Source: Chionoecetes opilio (taxonomy: Eukaryota; Arthropoda; Malacostraca; Decapoda; Majidae). From it: 64,000 bases of DNA. The notes under the pieces were generated by a model. It was given only the letters and a program-made list of their open reading frames with translations. It was not told the DNA's origin and searched no databases. The position numbers were made by a program, and so were the translations under genes. Every line of letters begins with the position of its first letter. Position 1 is the stretch's first letter. This document shows, one piece after another, positions 1-12,059 of the stretch. The stretch lies in the NCBI GenBank assembly GCA_016584305.1, contig JACEEZ010013541.1, forward strand, positions 42,501 to 106,500, in the 5' to 3' direction.

Positions 1-150
1 ACATAAAGTAATAAGCGGAAATATCGTGCAAATACAGATGAGGAGAGCCCCGCCGAGGAGGCCGGGGGGAAGGACGGGACGAGGAGGGAGCAGCGGGTCA
101 GAGAGGAGAAGCCCCGCCGGGGAGGCCCCCGGGGAAGGACGGGCAAAATT
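1..150. repeat. GC-rich short tandem duplication
   Basis: Two imperfect copies of a GC-rich unit of roughly 70 bp are seen, each containing gccccgccg..gaggcc..ggggaaggacggg. They abut the LINE fragment that starts near 150. No gene is visible. The same motif is not obvious elsewhere in the window. Confidence 0.6.
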
Positions 151-745
151 CATCTTATGAAGAGAGACTGCGGAAACTTAATATTTTTTCCCTTTAAAGG
201 ATCGTAGAATCCGTGGGGACTTGATAGAAACCTTTAAGATTCAAAAAGGTTTTGATGTCCTAATCAAGAGAACCTATTGGGCTTTCAACTCAAGTGACAA
301 CAAGAAATATGGTTTAAAACTAAAGGGTCAACGTTTGCAATCACCGATCTCCGTAAAAATTATTTCAATGTTAGAGTCTTTGAACGATGAACAAGTTACC
401 AGCAAATGTTGTGGGAGCCCAGCACAAAAACTACATTAAAAAACAGACTTGACGCGCATTTGTAAGTAAATGGGTTTGATAGTGCGAATTCGTATCTAGT
501 CCCCGTATCGATTAGTTTGTAGGGGTTATGGTAGTTGTAGTTAGTATTTTTCATATCCTATCCATTCTGCACTATAAAACTTCCATGTTCCTATTCTCTT
601 TGGGGGACAGGGTATCATTTTCCCACTTTTTTTCTTAAAAGTATTTTGATAGTTATTTAGTATGTAGTTCAGCAATACCCTCGCTATGGACCAATAGGTC
701 TCCTGGTGTCTTTTTATTCCTATGTATCCTATGTAACCTCCTCCT
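150..745 (+). mobile_element. LINE 3' fragment (RT C-terminal tail plus 3' UTR), copy A
   Basis: The plus strand encodes YEERLRKLNIFSL, then after a frameshift RRIRGDLIETFKI. This is the segment that follows the reverse transcriptase domain in many crustacean non-LTR elements (CR1/jockey-like group). The open stretch at 221-439 continues the same region (LIETFKIQKGFD) and ends in a degraded ..VTSKCCGS tail. Downstream sequence to about 745 is 3' UTR ending in ggtctcctggtgtctttttattcctatgtatcctatgtaacc followed by a TCCTCC run, as expected for a LINE tail. The same UTR occurs inverted at about 14100-14400, where the element keeps more of its RT. Frameshifts make this copy dead. Family name is inference; RT-tail identity is strong. 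Confidence 0.8.
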
Positions 746-1480
746 CGTCCTCCTCCTCGTCCTCCTCTCCTCCTCCTCCATGCATCGCCCGGCCCTTCGG
801 CAAAGATCAATCGCAGGCGGCCGAGGCGTCACTACACAGATTTATTAAAAGGCACCTCTACCCATAACCTTGATCTCCCGAGCCAGGGTGTATTTACTCA
901 ATCGATTTTAAAGAGATTCTCCCCCCCCACCAACCCGCCTTGCTTATTCCTTTCCTCTTTCTCCTCCTCCTCTTCCTCCTTCTTCCATTCTCTTTTCTTC
1001 CATTCTCTTTTCTTCCATTCTCTTTTTCTTCCATTCTCTTCTTCTTCCATTATTCTTCCCTATCTCCTCCTCTATCATTCTTCCTCCTTCTTCTCCTCCT
1101 CTTCCTCCTTCTTCCATGAGCTCAGTCATGCGTTAGGTTGTGCGGCCAGATTGCCACATCCAGGTTGGCACCATCACCCTGGCTCTCTAAGGATCACAAT
1201 TGGCTCATCTTATTTTTCCCCTTTTATTTCTCTTTTTTTCCCTTCAATCATCCACCTTTTTTTGGCTTGAGAGACACGGACAATTCGATAATAAATAATT
1301 TATACGTAACGACATACTTGCCGTTACTGTTACTACATTATATACACGTATTCCACTAATTTATACGTTCATATTTCACGCATTAACCCCACGAGAAAAA
1401 AAAAATAATAATTGCCGTGGGTGGAGGAAGCGCTCTCCTTCACCCGCATTCTGCTTTTATAATTCTTGTGTGTCTTTGTT
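745..1480 (-). repeat. Composite repeat block, copy A (outer part)
   Basis: This stretch matches, as reverse complement, 13370-14095 (copy B) and 21033-21770 (copy C). Shared landmarks are the segment around gcccttcggcaaagatca near 795, the aaaggcacctctacccat segment, the TTCTTCCATTCTC-rich run at 950-1120, and the AT-rich piece with ttatacgtaacgacatac near 1300. No coding potential is seen: apparent ORFs here are low-complexity glutamate/arginine frames of the simple repeat. The block joins the LINE tail on its left and a TG run on its right. Confidence 0.75.
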
Positions 1481-1487
1481 TGTATTT

Positions 1488-1735
1488 CTCGTGTGTGTGT
1501 GTGTGTGTGTGTGTGTTTTGTGTTGTGTGTGTGTGTGTGTGTGTGTTGTGTGTGTGTGTGTTGTGGTGTGTGTTGTGTGTTGTGTGTGTGTGTGTGTGTG
1601 TGTGTGTTGTGTGTGTGGGTGTGTGTGTTGTGTGTGTGGTGTGTGTGTGTGTGGTGTGTGTGTGTGTGGGGTGTGTGTTTTTGGTGTGTGTGTGTGTGTG
1701 TTGTGGTGTTGTGTGTGTGTGTGTGGGGTGGTGGT
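1488..1735. repeat. (TG)n microsatellite with TTG/GGTG interruptions
   Basis: About 250 bp of TG repeat, interrupted at irregular spacing. The same position in composite copies B and C holds CA on the plus strand, so the microsatellite belongs to the dispersed unit. Confidence 0.97.
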
Positions 1736-1739
1736 GTTC

Positions 1740-1850
1740 AGGGCGATGGAGGGTAGAACACCACAGTAAATGGAGGCAATTTTTAAATATTACAGAGAAG
1801 GAAAATTTTGTGTCTGAAATGACCCCAGGTAACACATATTAACACAATAA
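1740..1850 (+). repeat. Inverted-arm module of the composite element, copy A (single)
   Basis: Contains gggcgatggagggtagaac, the AT-rich aatttttaaatattacagagaagg piece, and one unit of the gaccccaggtaacacatat motif. The same module flanks the LINE core on both sides, in inverted orientation, in copies B (11160 and 12990) and C (20172 and 20840). Here only one arm is visible. Confidence 0.75.
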
Positions 1851-2039
1851 AATGATATGTATGTAATATGTATTAATTGAATATTTTGTGAAAAATAAAT
1901 GGTATAATAACACATAGGTGTAACACTCGGGCAGAAAAGGGAAAGGTGTATTCGTTATCTTATTGTTGTATTTTGTATGCTTGGGTTTAAGTAGTAATGT
2001 AATAGTAGTAATTTTAGTATGATGATAAATAAACAGACC

Positions 2040-2670
2040 AGAGCTTTCCAATGTAACAGAAAATAGAGTCTTCGGTATAATTGTTACAACACCTCAAACT
2101 AGTGAACTTGTTCAGAATTTCGTTAAGAGGCCTAACAAATGAATCGGTTTCATCAGAACTATCCAATGTAAGTTTGAAAAAGTCATTCCTACACTTTTCA
2201 GTGCGATAGTGCGTCCTCATCTTGAATGTTGCGTTCAGTTCTGGTCGCCTCACTACAGAACAGATAGAAACAGCGGGAGAGAGTACAAAGAAAAGTTACT
2301 CAAATAATCCCGCGCTGCGAAACAGGCCATACGAAGAGCGACTCAAGGAACTAAATTGTTCAGTTTTAAAATCGTAGGTTGCAAGGACACTTAATAGTGA
2401 AATGTCCCATGGCTTCGATAATGCTGACATAAGCGACTGTTTGAATATTGATCGGACAAGCACGATTCCTAGTAATGGATACAAGATCATTAGGAAACGA
2501 TTTAGATCACATGAAGCGAAGCACTTTTTTCTTCAATAGAGTTGTAAATATTTGGAACTCCCTTCCGGCACAGGTAGTTCCTAGTAACACGGTTGAGGCA
2601 TTCATCAGCAGATTAGATCGATACTCAGCATCAGCTGGCCAACTTGATGACTTCGGTCATACGTAAACTG
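2040..2670 (+). mobile_element. LINE RT C-terminal fragment
   Basis: Decayed coding sequence of a non-LTR retrotransposon. Near 2200 the strand reads IVRPHLECCVQFWSPHYR, a hallmark segment after the RT palm. It is followed by frames corresponding to the LKELNLFS and GDLI regions, then GFDNADISDCLNIDR near 2415. After a one-base frameshift near 2530 it reads FFNRVVNIWNSLPAQVV..VEAFISRLDRY, the typical LINE C-terminus. Homologous sequence lies inverted at 11490-11720 and 20320-20620, but both stop at about tcgtagg; only this copy continues to the natural end. Pseudogene. Confidence 0.85.
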
Positions 2671-2689
2671 TTTCATTGGTTTTTTCTTT

Positions 2690-4480
2690 CCCATACTTTA
2701 GCTTTAGCTTGGGTAGTTTTCTTCTTCAAAGCGTGCCTATCAAAGTCCGTGGCAGGTTTTTACACTAGTCGGACTCAGTGAGCGGGTCCTCTTTGGGGCT
2801 GCAGTTTTGTCTAGCCTGTATTTCTGGTCCCGGGTTCCTCGTTTCCTTCCATTGCAGGGCAGTTATGCATTCTCTTCTCTGTGACGTTGTGACTGTTGGG
2901 ACCTGCCAGGGTATCGGGCCCGTGGGTCCTCTGGGACCTATAGTTTTGTCTCATCCTCGGATCTTTGGCGGCGGATTATTTGTTCCTCCACTGGGAGGAC
3001 GACTTCCACTTCTGTGCCTTACGCTTACGTTGTGGTGGTTTGGATCGGCCGGGGGTCAACGAATGGGTCTTCTGGGACCTGCAGGTTGCCTTAACCCTTG
3101 TACCGGTGGCGGCGGAATCACTGTTTTTCCAAGGCAGTGGGGGCCTCCACTCTTGTTTTCCTTGGGGTTTCCTTTCCTCCGCGTCCCTTTGTCTTCGCCC
3201 GTTTTGCGGAACGGAAAGTATTTTCTATTTCCATTTCCTTTCTCGTAAAAAGACTTTTGTTCTCTTGACTTGCAAGTGTCTTGCTGCATAACAGTTACCG
3301 TGATTTTTTTTGTAGTTTCGTTTTTGAGGAGCAAGCTTTTTCAAGTCCTCTTGGCAAGACACGCCGCGCTCCACGGGCACACGTTGCACCCACCGGAGGG
3401 AACCCGCCACTTTTGCTTTTCCGGACGCCCTTTCTCTGACGCAGGCGTGCTTTCTTTTCTTTCTTGCTATAGTAAGGTTTCTGCGCGTGTCTCCTGAATG
3501 GGTGAAGCCGCGCTGCCGCCATGGCCTGCACATCTTTCTTTAACGCCTTCTGGTCGTTTCCAGCGCCTCGAGGCGGGCTGCCTTGTTCAACGTGCCCTGT
3601 TCAGTCTATGATAATCTAATAAGGAATTCTGGTCTTGACGGGGTGAGGCACGTCATCCAGTCTGAATCGAAGCGTCTTGGGGGGGGTTTTTTCAGCCTAG
3701 TGGCCGGCTGCCGCTGTGCTTGCACACCGGATAGTGTTTTTCGGTGCACTTTTCTGTGACTCAAGTTTTCATTGGGCCGTTTAGCGGCGCGAGTAGGCAT
3801 TTTGTTCTTCTTGCTTATAATTAGCCTTCGCTTTTGTGACCTGCGAACTCACGCTCCCCGCTCACGTCCCATCCTGGCACGTTTCGTTATAGTCTCCCTC
3901 GCCGCAGGGCTCGCTTTGGGATGGTACATTTACCATGTCAAAATTTGTTGACGTAGACGCCTCGGGCCCCGGGGGCTCACTTTCCATAGTGAATCTGCCT
4001 GTCAATATCTTGGCGTGACGCCCTCGCCGCCCCGACTTGCCTCCCCCGCTCACTCCAAACATCGGCACCTCGTTGGCGTAGACCCACTCACCGGGGAGGC
4101 ATTTCGACCCTTGTAAATCAGTGTTCATAGACACATTATGGACGACTCCCCCGTCCCCGCTAAGGGCCTCATCATAACATCGCTTTCGTAAACCCGCGTC
4201 GTGGGTGCAAAGGGGGCCGCGCTGCTCCTTGTCGCGCAGGCTGCCCGTCGCTGGTTGCGCCATGGGTCTTGACCCTAGTGACGGGTGGGATCATTTCCTG
4301 GTTACGGCTTCCCTAGGCTCCCGGCGGGGCGCTGCCCTGCATCTCGCGCCGACATTGCCGGCATCGCTATTCTCTTGAGGGAGCATCGCGGCCTGTGCCC
4401 TCCCAGGTGGCGCCTCGGTTTGGGCCCACGCCACACGTGCGCTCCAGCTTGGGGCTGAGGCGGCATCAAACATTCCTGGG
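2690..4480. other. GC-rich block, no recognised gene
   Basis: This block is clearly richer in G+C than its surroundings. It holds a 133-codon minus-strand ORF at 3862-4263 beginning MAQPATGSLRDKEQ and several shorter ORFs, none of which I recognise. At about 2783, 2925 and 3063 the phrase gggtcctctgggacct recurs with divergence at 138-142 bp spacing, so part of the block is an old tandem repeat. The composition resembles the block at 46930-48560, which carries a broken kinase-like gene. It could be a decayed gene or an unknown mobile element. I see no splice or promoter evidence strong enough to call a gene. Confidence 0.4.
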
Positions 4481-4820
4481 GAAAGGGTGTTGATGGAACG
4501 ACTCTATGCGGATGCTTTATCTTTCTTTGAGTTTTTCTCTTTCCATCACTGTCTCTCTTTATACTTTACTCATGGCTTGCAAAACAGGCGACCTCCTCAT
4601 ATTAAGGATGATCTCTGATCCCCCTGTGAACAGCTTGGAGTTAGAAAGGGTTCCAAGATCAGGTGAGAGGCAGCTGAGCCTCGGCAAGTCAGGCGCTGAT
4701 TGGCTGAGAGCGTTATATCTTCACTACTGCCATGGGAATCAGGAAATCCATGATGAGGGAATGGAGCCGATTGACGGGTTAAAATGGGACTCATGAGTGG
4801 AAGGGGGCACGCTATCCCCC
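4480..4820. other. Unassigned stretch
   Basis: No gene seen. A 96-codon plus-strand ORF at 4506-4796 has no recognisable motif. Confidence 0.4.
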
Positions 4821-4824
<4 letters not shown>

Positions 4825-4876
<52 letters not shown>

Positions 4877-4942
4877 CTCTCTTCTCTCTCCTCTCTCTCT
4901 CTCTCTCCTCCTCTCTCTCTCTTCTCTCTTTCATCTCATCTC
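4825..4942. repeat. (CT)n microsatellite
   Basis: Pure CT for about 50 bp, then CT interrupted by single-base changes. Confidence 0.97.
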
Positions 4943-5039
4943 TAGACTAAGTTTACATAATTGAGTTTACTTCCCCCAAAGAAAAATAGTGATAAGATGT
5001 TTTGCATATATCCAACATGAGAACACACACACACACACA

Positions 5040-6225
5040 CAGGTAGAGGGCGCTGCTGAGCTGACGTGCCTGAGACAGCTCCGTATTTGGATGGATTTTT
5101 GTTATAATTTTCTACACCCTGGAGTGCCCACTGCTACTGAAGGAAGTCATAAGCACCTGACGAGCTCGGTGGTCTGATCACTGAACTCAAGGGCACCTGC
5201 ACAGCCGATACTGAAGGTAAACAGACTCGCATACTGGTTCAGACTCCTGGAGTAAACAAGTAGTTCCAGCTCACGTCACAGTTTTATGATTATGGCACAC
5301 TCTGTCGTTCAGACATGGAGAATTAGTGAAGGCGAAGGTAGATGAGGAGCTCGCGAATATATCCAGCAATATTGAAGGAAGGGAGAGCAGGAGCAGCTCA
5401 AACAAACAGCCAAGGAGGTAGCTGCTGTGATTCTGCCCAGCCTGGCTAACATAATATCAGTAGCTGTGTCTACAGCTGTAACCACTGCTCTCAAAGACTT
5501 TACTGACAAGATGGAAAGCAGGGCTAACGAAATGCAAACGGTACTGCCCTTCTGAATAAGTACGAAAATGACAAGCTAGAGCAGTACTCTCGGAGGGACA
5601 ACTTACGCATATCTGGGCTCGTAGAGGACGAGGACGAGTCTGAGGAAGTGCTGGAAGCCAAGATCATTGAGCTTGCTGACAACATCGGTGTGAAACTCAA
5701 ACCAGATGAAATATCAGTTACACATCGGTTGGGAAAGCCTAGAGAAGGAGGTAGGCCAGTGATTGTGAGATTTTGTCATAGAAAGAAAAAAAATGAAATA
5801 AACGAGGAAATTGTAAGGCTGCGGGATATGTATATCCAGAAATACTACACAATTAGGCCAACGCATTTTAAGTATGTTGCGTTAATGCAAAGTACCAGTG
5901 TGAATGTTTTGAAGAACTTGTCATTATTCATCAGATCAATTTTGAGCATGTTTAGATAAACTAACAAGTATATCTGATTATTAGTTATCTTTATTATATT
6001 TTTCTATGTGTCACTTAGTTTTGGAAATTGACAATTGGATTCCTCCTAACTTTTTAGTTACGTAGTACTTATCTGTATGTGCATGTATGCACACTTATCT
6101 TATTGGTATCGTTTGAAATGTCCTGCCAAATGTATTGTATCTTGTAGGAGCTGTGCTCCATACTTTATTTATAAAGTCTGAGCAATAATAAATTCTATTC
6201 TATTCTATTCTATTCTATTCTATTC
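5040..6225 (+). mobile_element. Internally deleted LINE: ORF1 fragment joined to 3' tail
   Basis: The ORF1-like part runs from an ATG near 5297 (MAHSVVQTWR, then a frameshift) to about 5880. It includes LEQYSRRDNLRISGL near 5580 and, in an open frame at 5648-5959, KLKPDEISVTHRLGKPREGG and RPVIVRF. This is the RRM-like nucleic-acid chaperone region typical of LINE ORF1 proteins. ORF1 then joins, with no endonuclease or RT in between, to an AT-rich 3' UTR with an aataaattctattc signal and a (TTCTA)n tail ending near 6225. The element is thus an internally deleted, non-autonomous LINE copy. A CA run (6225-6247) follows the tail. Several frameshifts are present. Confidence 0.75.
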
Positions 6226-6247
6226 ACACACACACACACACACACAC

Positions 6248-7020
6248 TTTACAATAGTAATAACGTTTTGCATATAGGTAGTAATAACAATAGTAGTAAT
6301 AGAAAGAAAAAGTAGTAATGATATAATAGATAGTAATGTAGTAATAATGAAAATAAAAAACCAAAANTCTCAGGAGCTCCGCCGACACTCACTGGTGGTT
6401 CACTATATTTTGGTTTAATAATCTAAGTCTTATTGACTTATAATAAATGAGTCCCACAAGAAGTCATTTAAAGCCAAACAAGTCCTACATACACAGACTT
6501 ATAACGGTAACTAGTGGAAAAAACTGGATACCAACGTTAATTATAGTCAATCACGAACGCTAGAGCACTGCCCCTACCCGAGGTGGAGCTTGGACAAGCC
6601 TTGTTTCGCTCGAGGGTGGTATACCGTCTGTGGCGTGATGGTGGGTGGCCGTCAAATGTACACAACATCCCCAATCCTGTGTTTCCTTACTCAATCAAAG
6701 CGTAACGGTACTGATCTCCCAGCTCCCAAATCCCCTGTTAATCCCTTAATTGGTCCTATGAAAAACGTCAGGAATCACCCACACACAAACACATCACAGA
6801 GCACACACACACAGCACGACACAGACGCAGACAACCACAGTCAGACACTTTAACACGACACTTTCACAGACACAGAACACAGACAACACCCACACACATG
6901 GGGTTGTTTGGTGGTGAAGTCCCAGCATTGCCCAAAGTCGGTAATAATGCTTGACCTCAGCTCGACTGAGAGGGATGAAAAAAACTGGCCGATCGCGAGC
7001 CCAGCTCAGCAGGGACAAGA
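6248..7020. other. Unassigned stretch
   Basis: AT-rich then moderately GC-rich sequence without a recognisable gene; one N at 6367. The 87-codon ORF at 6590-6853 runs into CA-rich repeat and has no motif. Confidence 0.5.
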
Positions 7021-7192
7021 CCATGGGTGAAGACACAGACACACACAGACACAGACACACACACACACACAACACACACAACACAGCACACACACAGCAG
7101 CCAACACACACACACAGACACCACACCCACGAGACACAGACACACACACCACACACACACACACACACAACACAGACACAGACAGACACAGA

Positions 7193-7270
<78 letters not shown>
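7020..7270. repeat. (CA)n microsatellite with CAGA interruptions
   Basis: About 250 bp of CA repeat interspersed with CAGACA and CACCAC. Long ORFs on both strands here are repeat artefacts (TH/CV dipeptide translations). Confidence 0.97.
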
Positions 7271-7339
7271 GTACGCGCACAAAACATGATATACATAACA
7301 CAGAACAATAAAGAACAGTGAACATTGTTGTATTTTTCC

Positions 7340-7692
<353 letters not shown>

Positions 7693-8465
7693 GTGTGTGT
7701 TTCAGTAGGATAATGTTTTACCAATGTCAAAGCTACGCGTGTGTTTGTGTGTATTTTCTGTACTTTATCATTTGTTGCTGTGTTCTCCAACATTCACACC
7801 TAATTATACATGTTTGTTCCTTGTGATGCTCATTCATTATATTATATACTATTCATTATATTGATATCAGCGCAAAAGATTACTTTTGAGTCGATCGATC
7901 AAATATATCAAGAAGACGCATCAGTTTTTAAGATAGCAGAGAAAAGCTTTTCAAACAGAGCCAAAAATGTGTTTGATCGTGTCGTCAACGCCAGTGTGTC
8001 CCGCCAGTATGGTTGACAGTATAACAATTACTACTTTCAATAACAGATGAGATGTCAATGGATTACTTTGAGCGTAATGCACAATGGACATACAATCCGT
8101 CACTGTAATAACATTTCCAAATGTGACAAGGAAATGCAGCCTTTTTGGGGTTGTTGCTGCTGTCCTGCTGCTTTCAGGAGTGACGGTTTTATTTGTTGCC
8201 TAGGAAACTTCCGTGTGACTTTTTCACGTCGCACGGTTCTTCTTCCTTTCCTGCCAGCCTCGGCTGGAGAGATTGGAGGGCGGGGAGGAGCCTTCACCCT
8301 TACTATCATTTATCTCTACTTTAAATTAGATAGTGTAGAATATCACTGATATGAAACTGAAACTCAAATGGTTCGCTTGTTTGGTTCCCATTGCCAAAAA
8401 CTTGTAAGTTGGCGGTGACGAGAGATTGTTGAGCATCCGGCTCCTGTTTTGTGTCGCAATGGAGA
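7693..8465. other. Unassigned stretch
   Basis: No recognised gene. ORFs at 7810-8016 and 8047-8349 lack motifs or a convincing context. Confidence 0.5.
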
Positions 8466-8535
8466 AGAAGAAGAAAGAGGAGGAGGAGGAGGAGGAGGAG
8501 GAGGAGGAGGAGGAGGAGGAGGAGGAGGAGGAGAA
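8466..8535. repeat. (GGA)n trinucleotide repeat
   Basis: About 22 GGA units in a row after an AGA-rich lead-in. Translations give poly-Gly, poly-Glu or poly-Ser/Leu and are not evidence of a protein. Confidence 0.97.
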
Positions 8536-9250
8536 AGGTATACATTGACTCTCCCTCCTCTCCCACGTCACCGCACCCAGCTGTCTCTTCTCCCGTGTCA
8601 GGGCAATAAGCGTCCCTCCCTTTCACTCTTCCTGCCTATAGTGTTTCCGCCGGGAAGCAAGCAGATCTGAGCGGTACAATGTGGCTGATCAAGTAAGACT
8701 AAGAGTAATAGTAAACGTAGTAGTGTTCCTTGCGTCAGGAGGTGTTTGGTGTGTGGCCCTTCTAAGCTCTGGAAGAAGCAGTTTTTGTCTCAGTGGTTTG
8801 GACTTTCACTGTTATGTCATTCATGGAACAACAGTAGCAAGGTATCAAGCATGGGTGGGATAGATTTCTCTTCGTATAGTTGGAGTTTCAGTGGATTTTT
8901 ATTATTAAAGAACTGTGTATATATTTATGTGTGTTTATAGTAACTTGTAGAGGCTTTAACTTATGTCCTGGTGTGTGAAGATAAAGAATGAAATCTGCTC
9001 ATGCACGTCACCAGTCTCGAAAGCATATGTGACGGGGAAATATAGATAGACAAACAGATGAATAGATAGCTAGCATAGATGACCAAGAAAAAAGCACAGC
9101 AAACACGAGGAGGAAAAAAACACCGCTATTGAGATTCTTTACGACATGTCTGTGTTTACCTTCGCACCCACAAGTCTCCTCTGATTCTTTTTCTTGTAAG
9201 TTAAGTTCATGTACATCTTCTACAAAAACTTACATAAGCCTTACATAAAA
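8536..9250. other. Unassigned stretch
   Basis: No gene that I can support. The phrase ATGTGGCTGATCAAGTAAGA near 8678 could be read as a start codon with a splice donor, but nothing else backs it. Confidence 0.45.
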
Positions 9251-9440
9251 CCTTAACCCCTTGAGGGCCAGATCGTAATTTCAATTGTAATTTGGATACC
9301 ATTAGACGATTTCAATGAGTATGAGCAATATTTATAGATAGGACCTGTTTAGTATCCTTGTCGACTAACTCATTTTGTATATTAAGTTGCTTTTCGTAAT
9401 TTCATGGCTAACAACAGACGATTTTCTATAGCAATTTTCT
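9250..9440 (+). mobile_element. piggyBac-like MITE, truncated copy
   Basis: Starts ttaaccccttgagggccaga and runs parallel to the full element at 41864-42074 (shared tcgtaatttc, tttagtatccttgtc, ttttcgtaatttcatggctaacaacagac). The right terminal repeat ending gaagggttaa is missing, so this copy is truncated or diverged at its right end. Confidence 0.7.
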
Positions 9441-10227
9441 ATTTTCTTTGTTGTGTAAGACACAGACAGGGACGGCGTGACGGGTTCCTGTGACGGGCGA
9501 GGGAAGCCGTATTGGTGGAACAACAATACATAACTTTTATCAGTGTAACATTAGGGATAGTGAGGTGATAACAACCCTCTCTATGGCAGCTAGTGGGGAA
9601 AAAAGTATGTAACTACCGCAAACACATCAGCTGATAGCATGCAGCCTATGAGACTTTTAAACAAGCTGTCAAAATGAGGATGAAGGGGAAGTGTGGCGTC
9701 ACGTCGGACTCCAAACTAATTCTGGCTTCAATTGCATTATCATTTGGAATACAATTTAATAATGATATAATTAACTTGTAAAAAATACTATGCCTTACAT
9801 ATATTTTGGACACTGATTTATATCCTAACTCAGTCATATATGTTTCAAATAAATATGCGCGTATAGTGAATTAATATTACCCGGCATTTTAATAATCTCA
9901 ATCAACGTGAATCGTGAATGAATAAAATTCGGAAGATATACGTATTTTCTTCACCATAATCATGTTAACTAAAAAAAAGATAGAAAAATATTAGATACAC
10001 AAAAACACATGCATTTGTTTTGCTAGGAACCCTATAGAATGATGTCATCGCTGCGGCTGTCTCTTACATAGGTGACGCGGGTAAGGGTGACGCGTGTGTA
10101 GGTGTTGCGGGGACATTACTGATGCAACACACGGCACGCGACACCCTCCTCAGCCTGACACGTCCTGTTGTTCCTTCTACGACAAACTGATACGGGTGGA
10201 GAGGCTGGTCAGATAGGGTGACGTCTC
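9441..10227. other. Unassigned stretch
   Basis: AT-rich sequence with no recognised gene or repeat. Short ORFs have no motif. Confidence 0.5.
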
Positions 10228-10245
10228 CTTCTCCTCCTCCTCCTC

Positions 10246-10317
<72 letters not shown>

Positions 10318-10472
10318 TTACTAATACTAATATTACTACAACTATTTTTACTGCTAATACTACTACTACTATTACTACTACTACTACTACTGCCACTACT
10401 ACTATTGCTACTACTACTATTACTACTACTACAACTACTACTGCCACTACTACTACCACTTCTACTACCATA

Positions 10473-10533
<61 letters not shown>

Positions 10534-10570
10534 ACTACTATTAGTACTACTACAACTACTACTGCCACTA

Positions 10571-10660
<90 letters not shown>
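10228..10660. repeat. (ACT)n trinucleotide repeat
   Basis: More than 400 bp of ACT/CTA with scattered ATT, ACA and GCC variants. Threonine- and valine-rich ORFs in both strands are artefacts of the repeat. Confidence 0.97.
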
Positions 10661-11110
<450 letters not shown>

Positions 11111-11239
11111 GAGGGTGGGGGAGGGGGAGGGGGGGTGGTTGTGTGTGTGTGGTGTGGTCAGGGGCGAGGAGGGTAGAACAAACAGAAATGGAGAGACAAT
11201 TTTTTTTTATAATATTATAGAGAAGGATAAAGTTGGTGT

Positions 11240-11485
11240 GGGTAGGGTGCCCAGGTTACTATGTAACACTGTATGACCAGGTAACACAATGTAACACGTA
11301 ATGACCCAAGGTAACAATATGTAACACTGTAATGACCCCAGGTAACACATATGTAACACTGTAAGACCCCAGGTAACAATATGTAACACTGTAATGACCC
11401 AGGTAACACATATGTAACACTGTAATGACCCCAGGTAACACATATGTAACACTGTAATGACCCCAGGTAACACATATGTAACACG
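11240..11485 (-). repeat. 32-bp minisatellite, left arm (inverted)
   Basis: About 8 degenerate units of aacactgtaatgaccccagg + taacacatatgt. The period is 32 bp with small indels, and it is the reverse complement of the right-arm array. Confidence 0.9.
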
Positions 11486-11489
11486 AATA

Positions 11490-11720
11490 AGGTAAAATAT
11501 ACTACGATTTAAAATGAACAATATAGTTCACTGTAGTCGCTCTGTATGGACTTGTTCGCAGCGTAGGGATTATTTGAGTAACTATTCTTGTACCTCTTCC
11601 CGCTGTTTCATATCTGTCTGTAGATGAGGCGCACCAGAACGAACGCAACATGCAAGATGAGGAAGCACATATCGTACACTGAAAAAGTGTAGGAAGACTT
11701 TTCAAACACATTGGATGAGT
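11490..11720 (-). pseudogene. LINE RT C-terminal fragment inside the foldback element
   Basis: Homologous to 2100-2400 in inverted orientation, with the region corresponding to the VQFWSPHY segment and the following RNKPYEERL-like stretch. It is more decayed than the copy at 20320-20620 and has no intact frame. Confidence 0.7.
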
Positions 11721-12059
11721 CTCGATGAAACGATCATTGTTAGTCCTCTTAAGACCTCTGAAACAATGTCACTAGTTGAGTGTTGTAACAATGTATCCCG
11801 AAGACTCTATTCTGTTACATTGGAAAGCATACTGTCTGTTATTATATCACCTACATACTATCTATTATCATTACTACTTAAACCCAAGCATAACAAAGAT
11901 ACAACAATAAGATAACGAATACACCTTTCATACTCTGCCTGAGTGTAGACACTATGATGTAATGACCATAATATTACACATCAATATAGTCATATACATA
12001 CATATTAACTACATATTTATTTTATTGGTCGTACTTATGTTGTTTGAGCTCGGGTTCAT

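Noticed and set aside
3862..4263. 133-codon minus ORF as a host gene
   Set aside because: No recognised domain, splice pattern or neighbour evidence; recorded only as part of a GC-rich block.
2690..4480. Integrated viral DNA
   Set aside because: GC-rich foreign-looking composition alone is not evidence; no viral protein family recognised.
8678..8700. Start codon followed by GTAAGA donor as a first exon
   Set aside because: Five codons only, no signal-peptide or domain, no downstream acceptor that can be tied to it.
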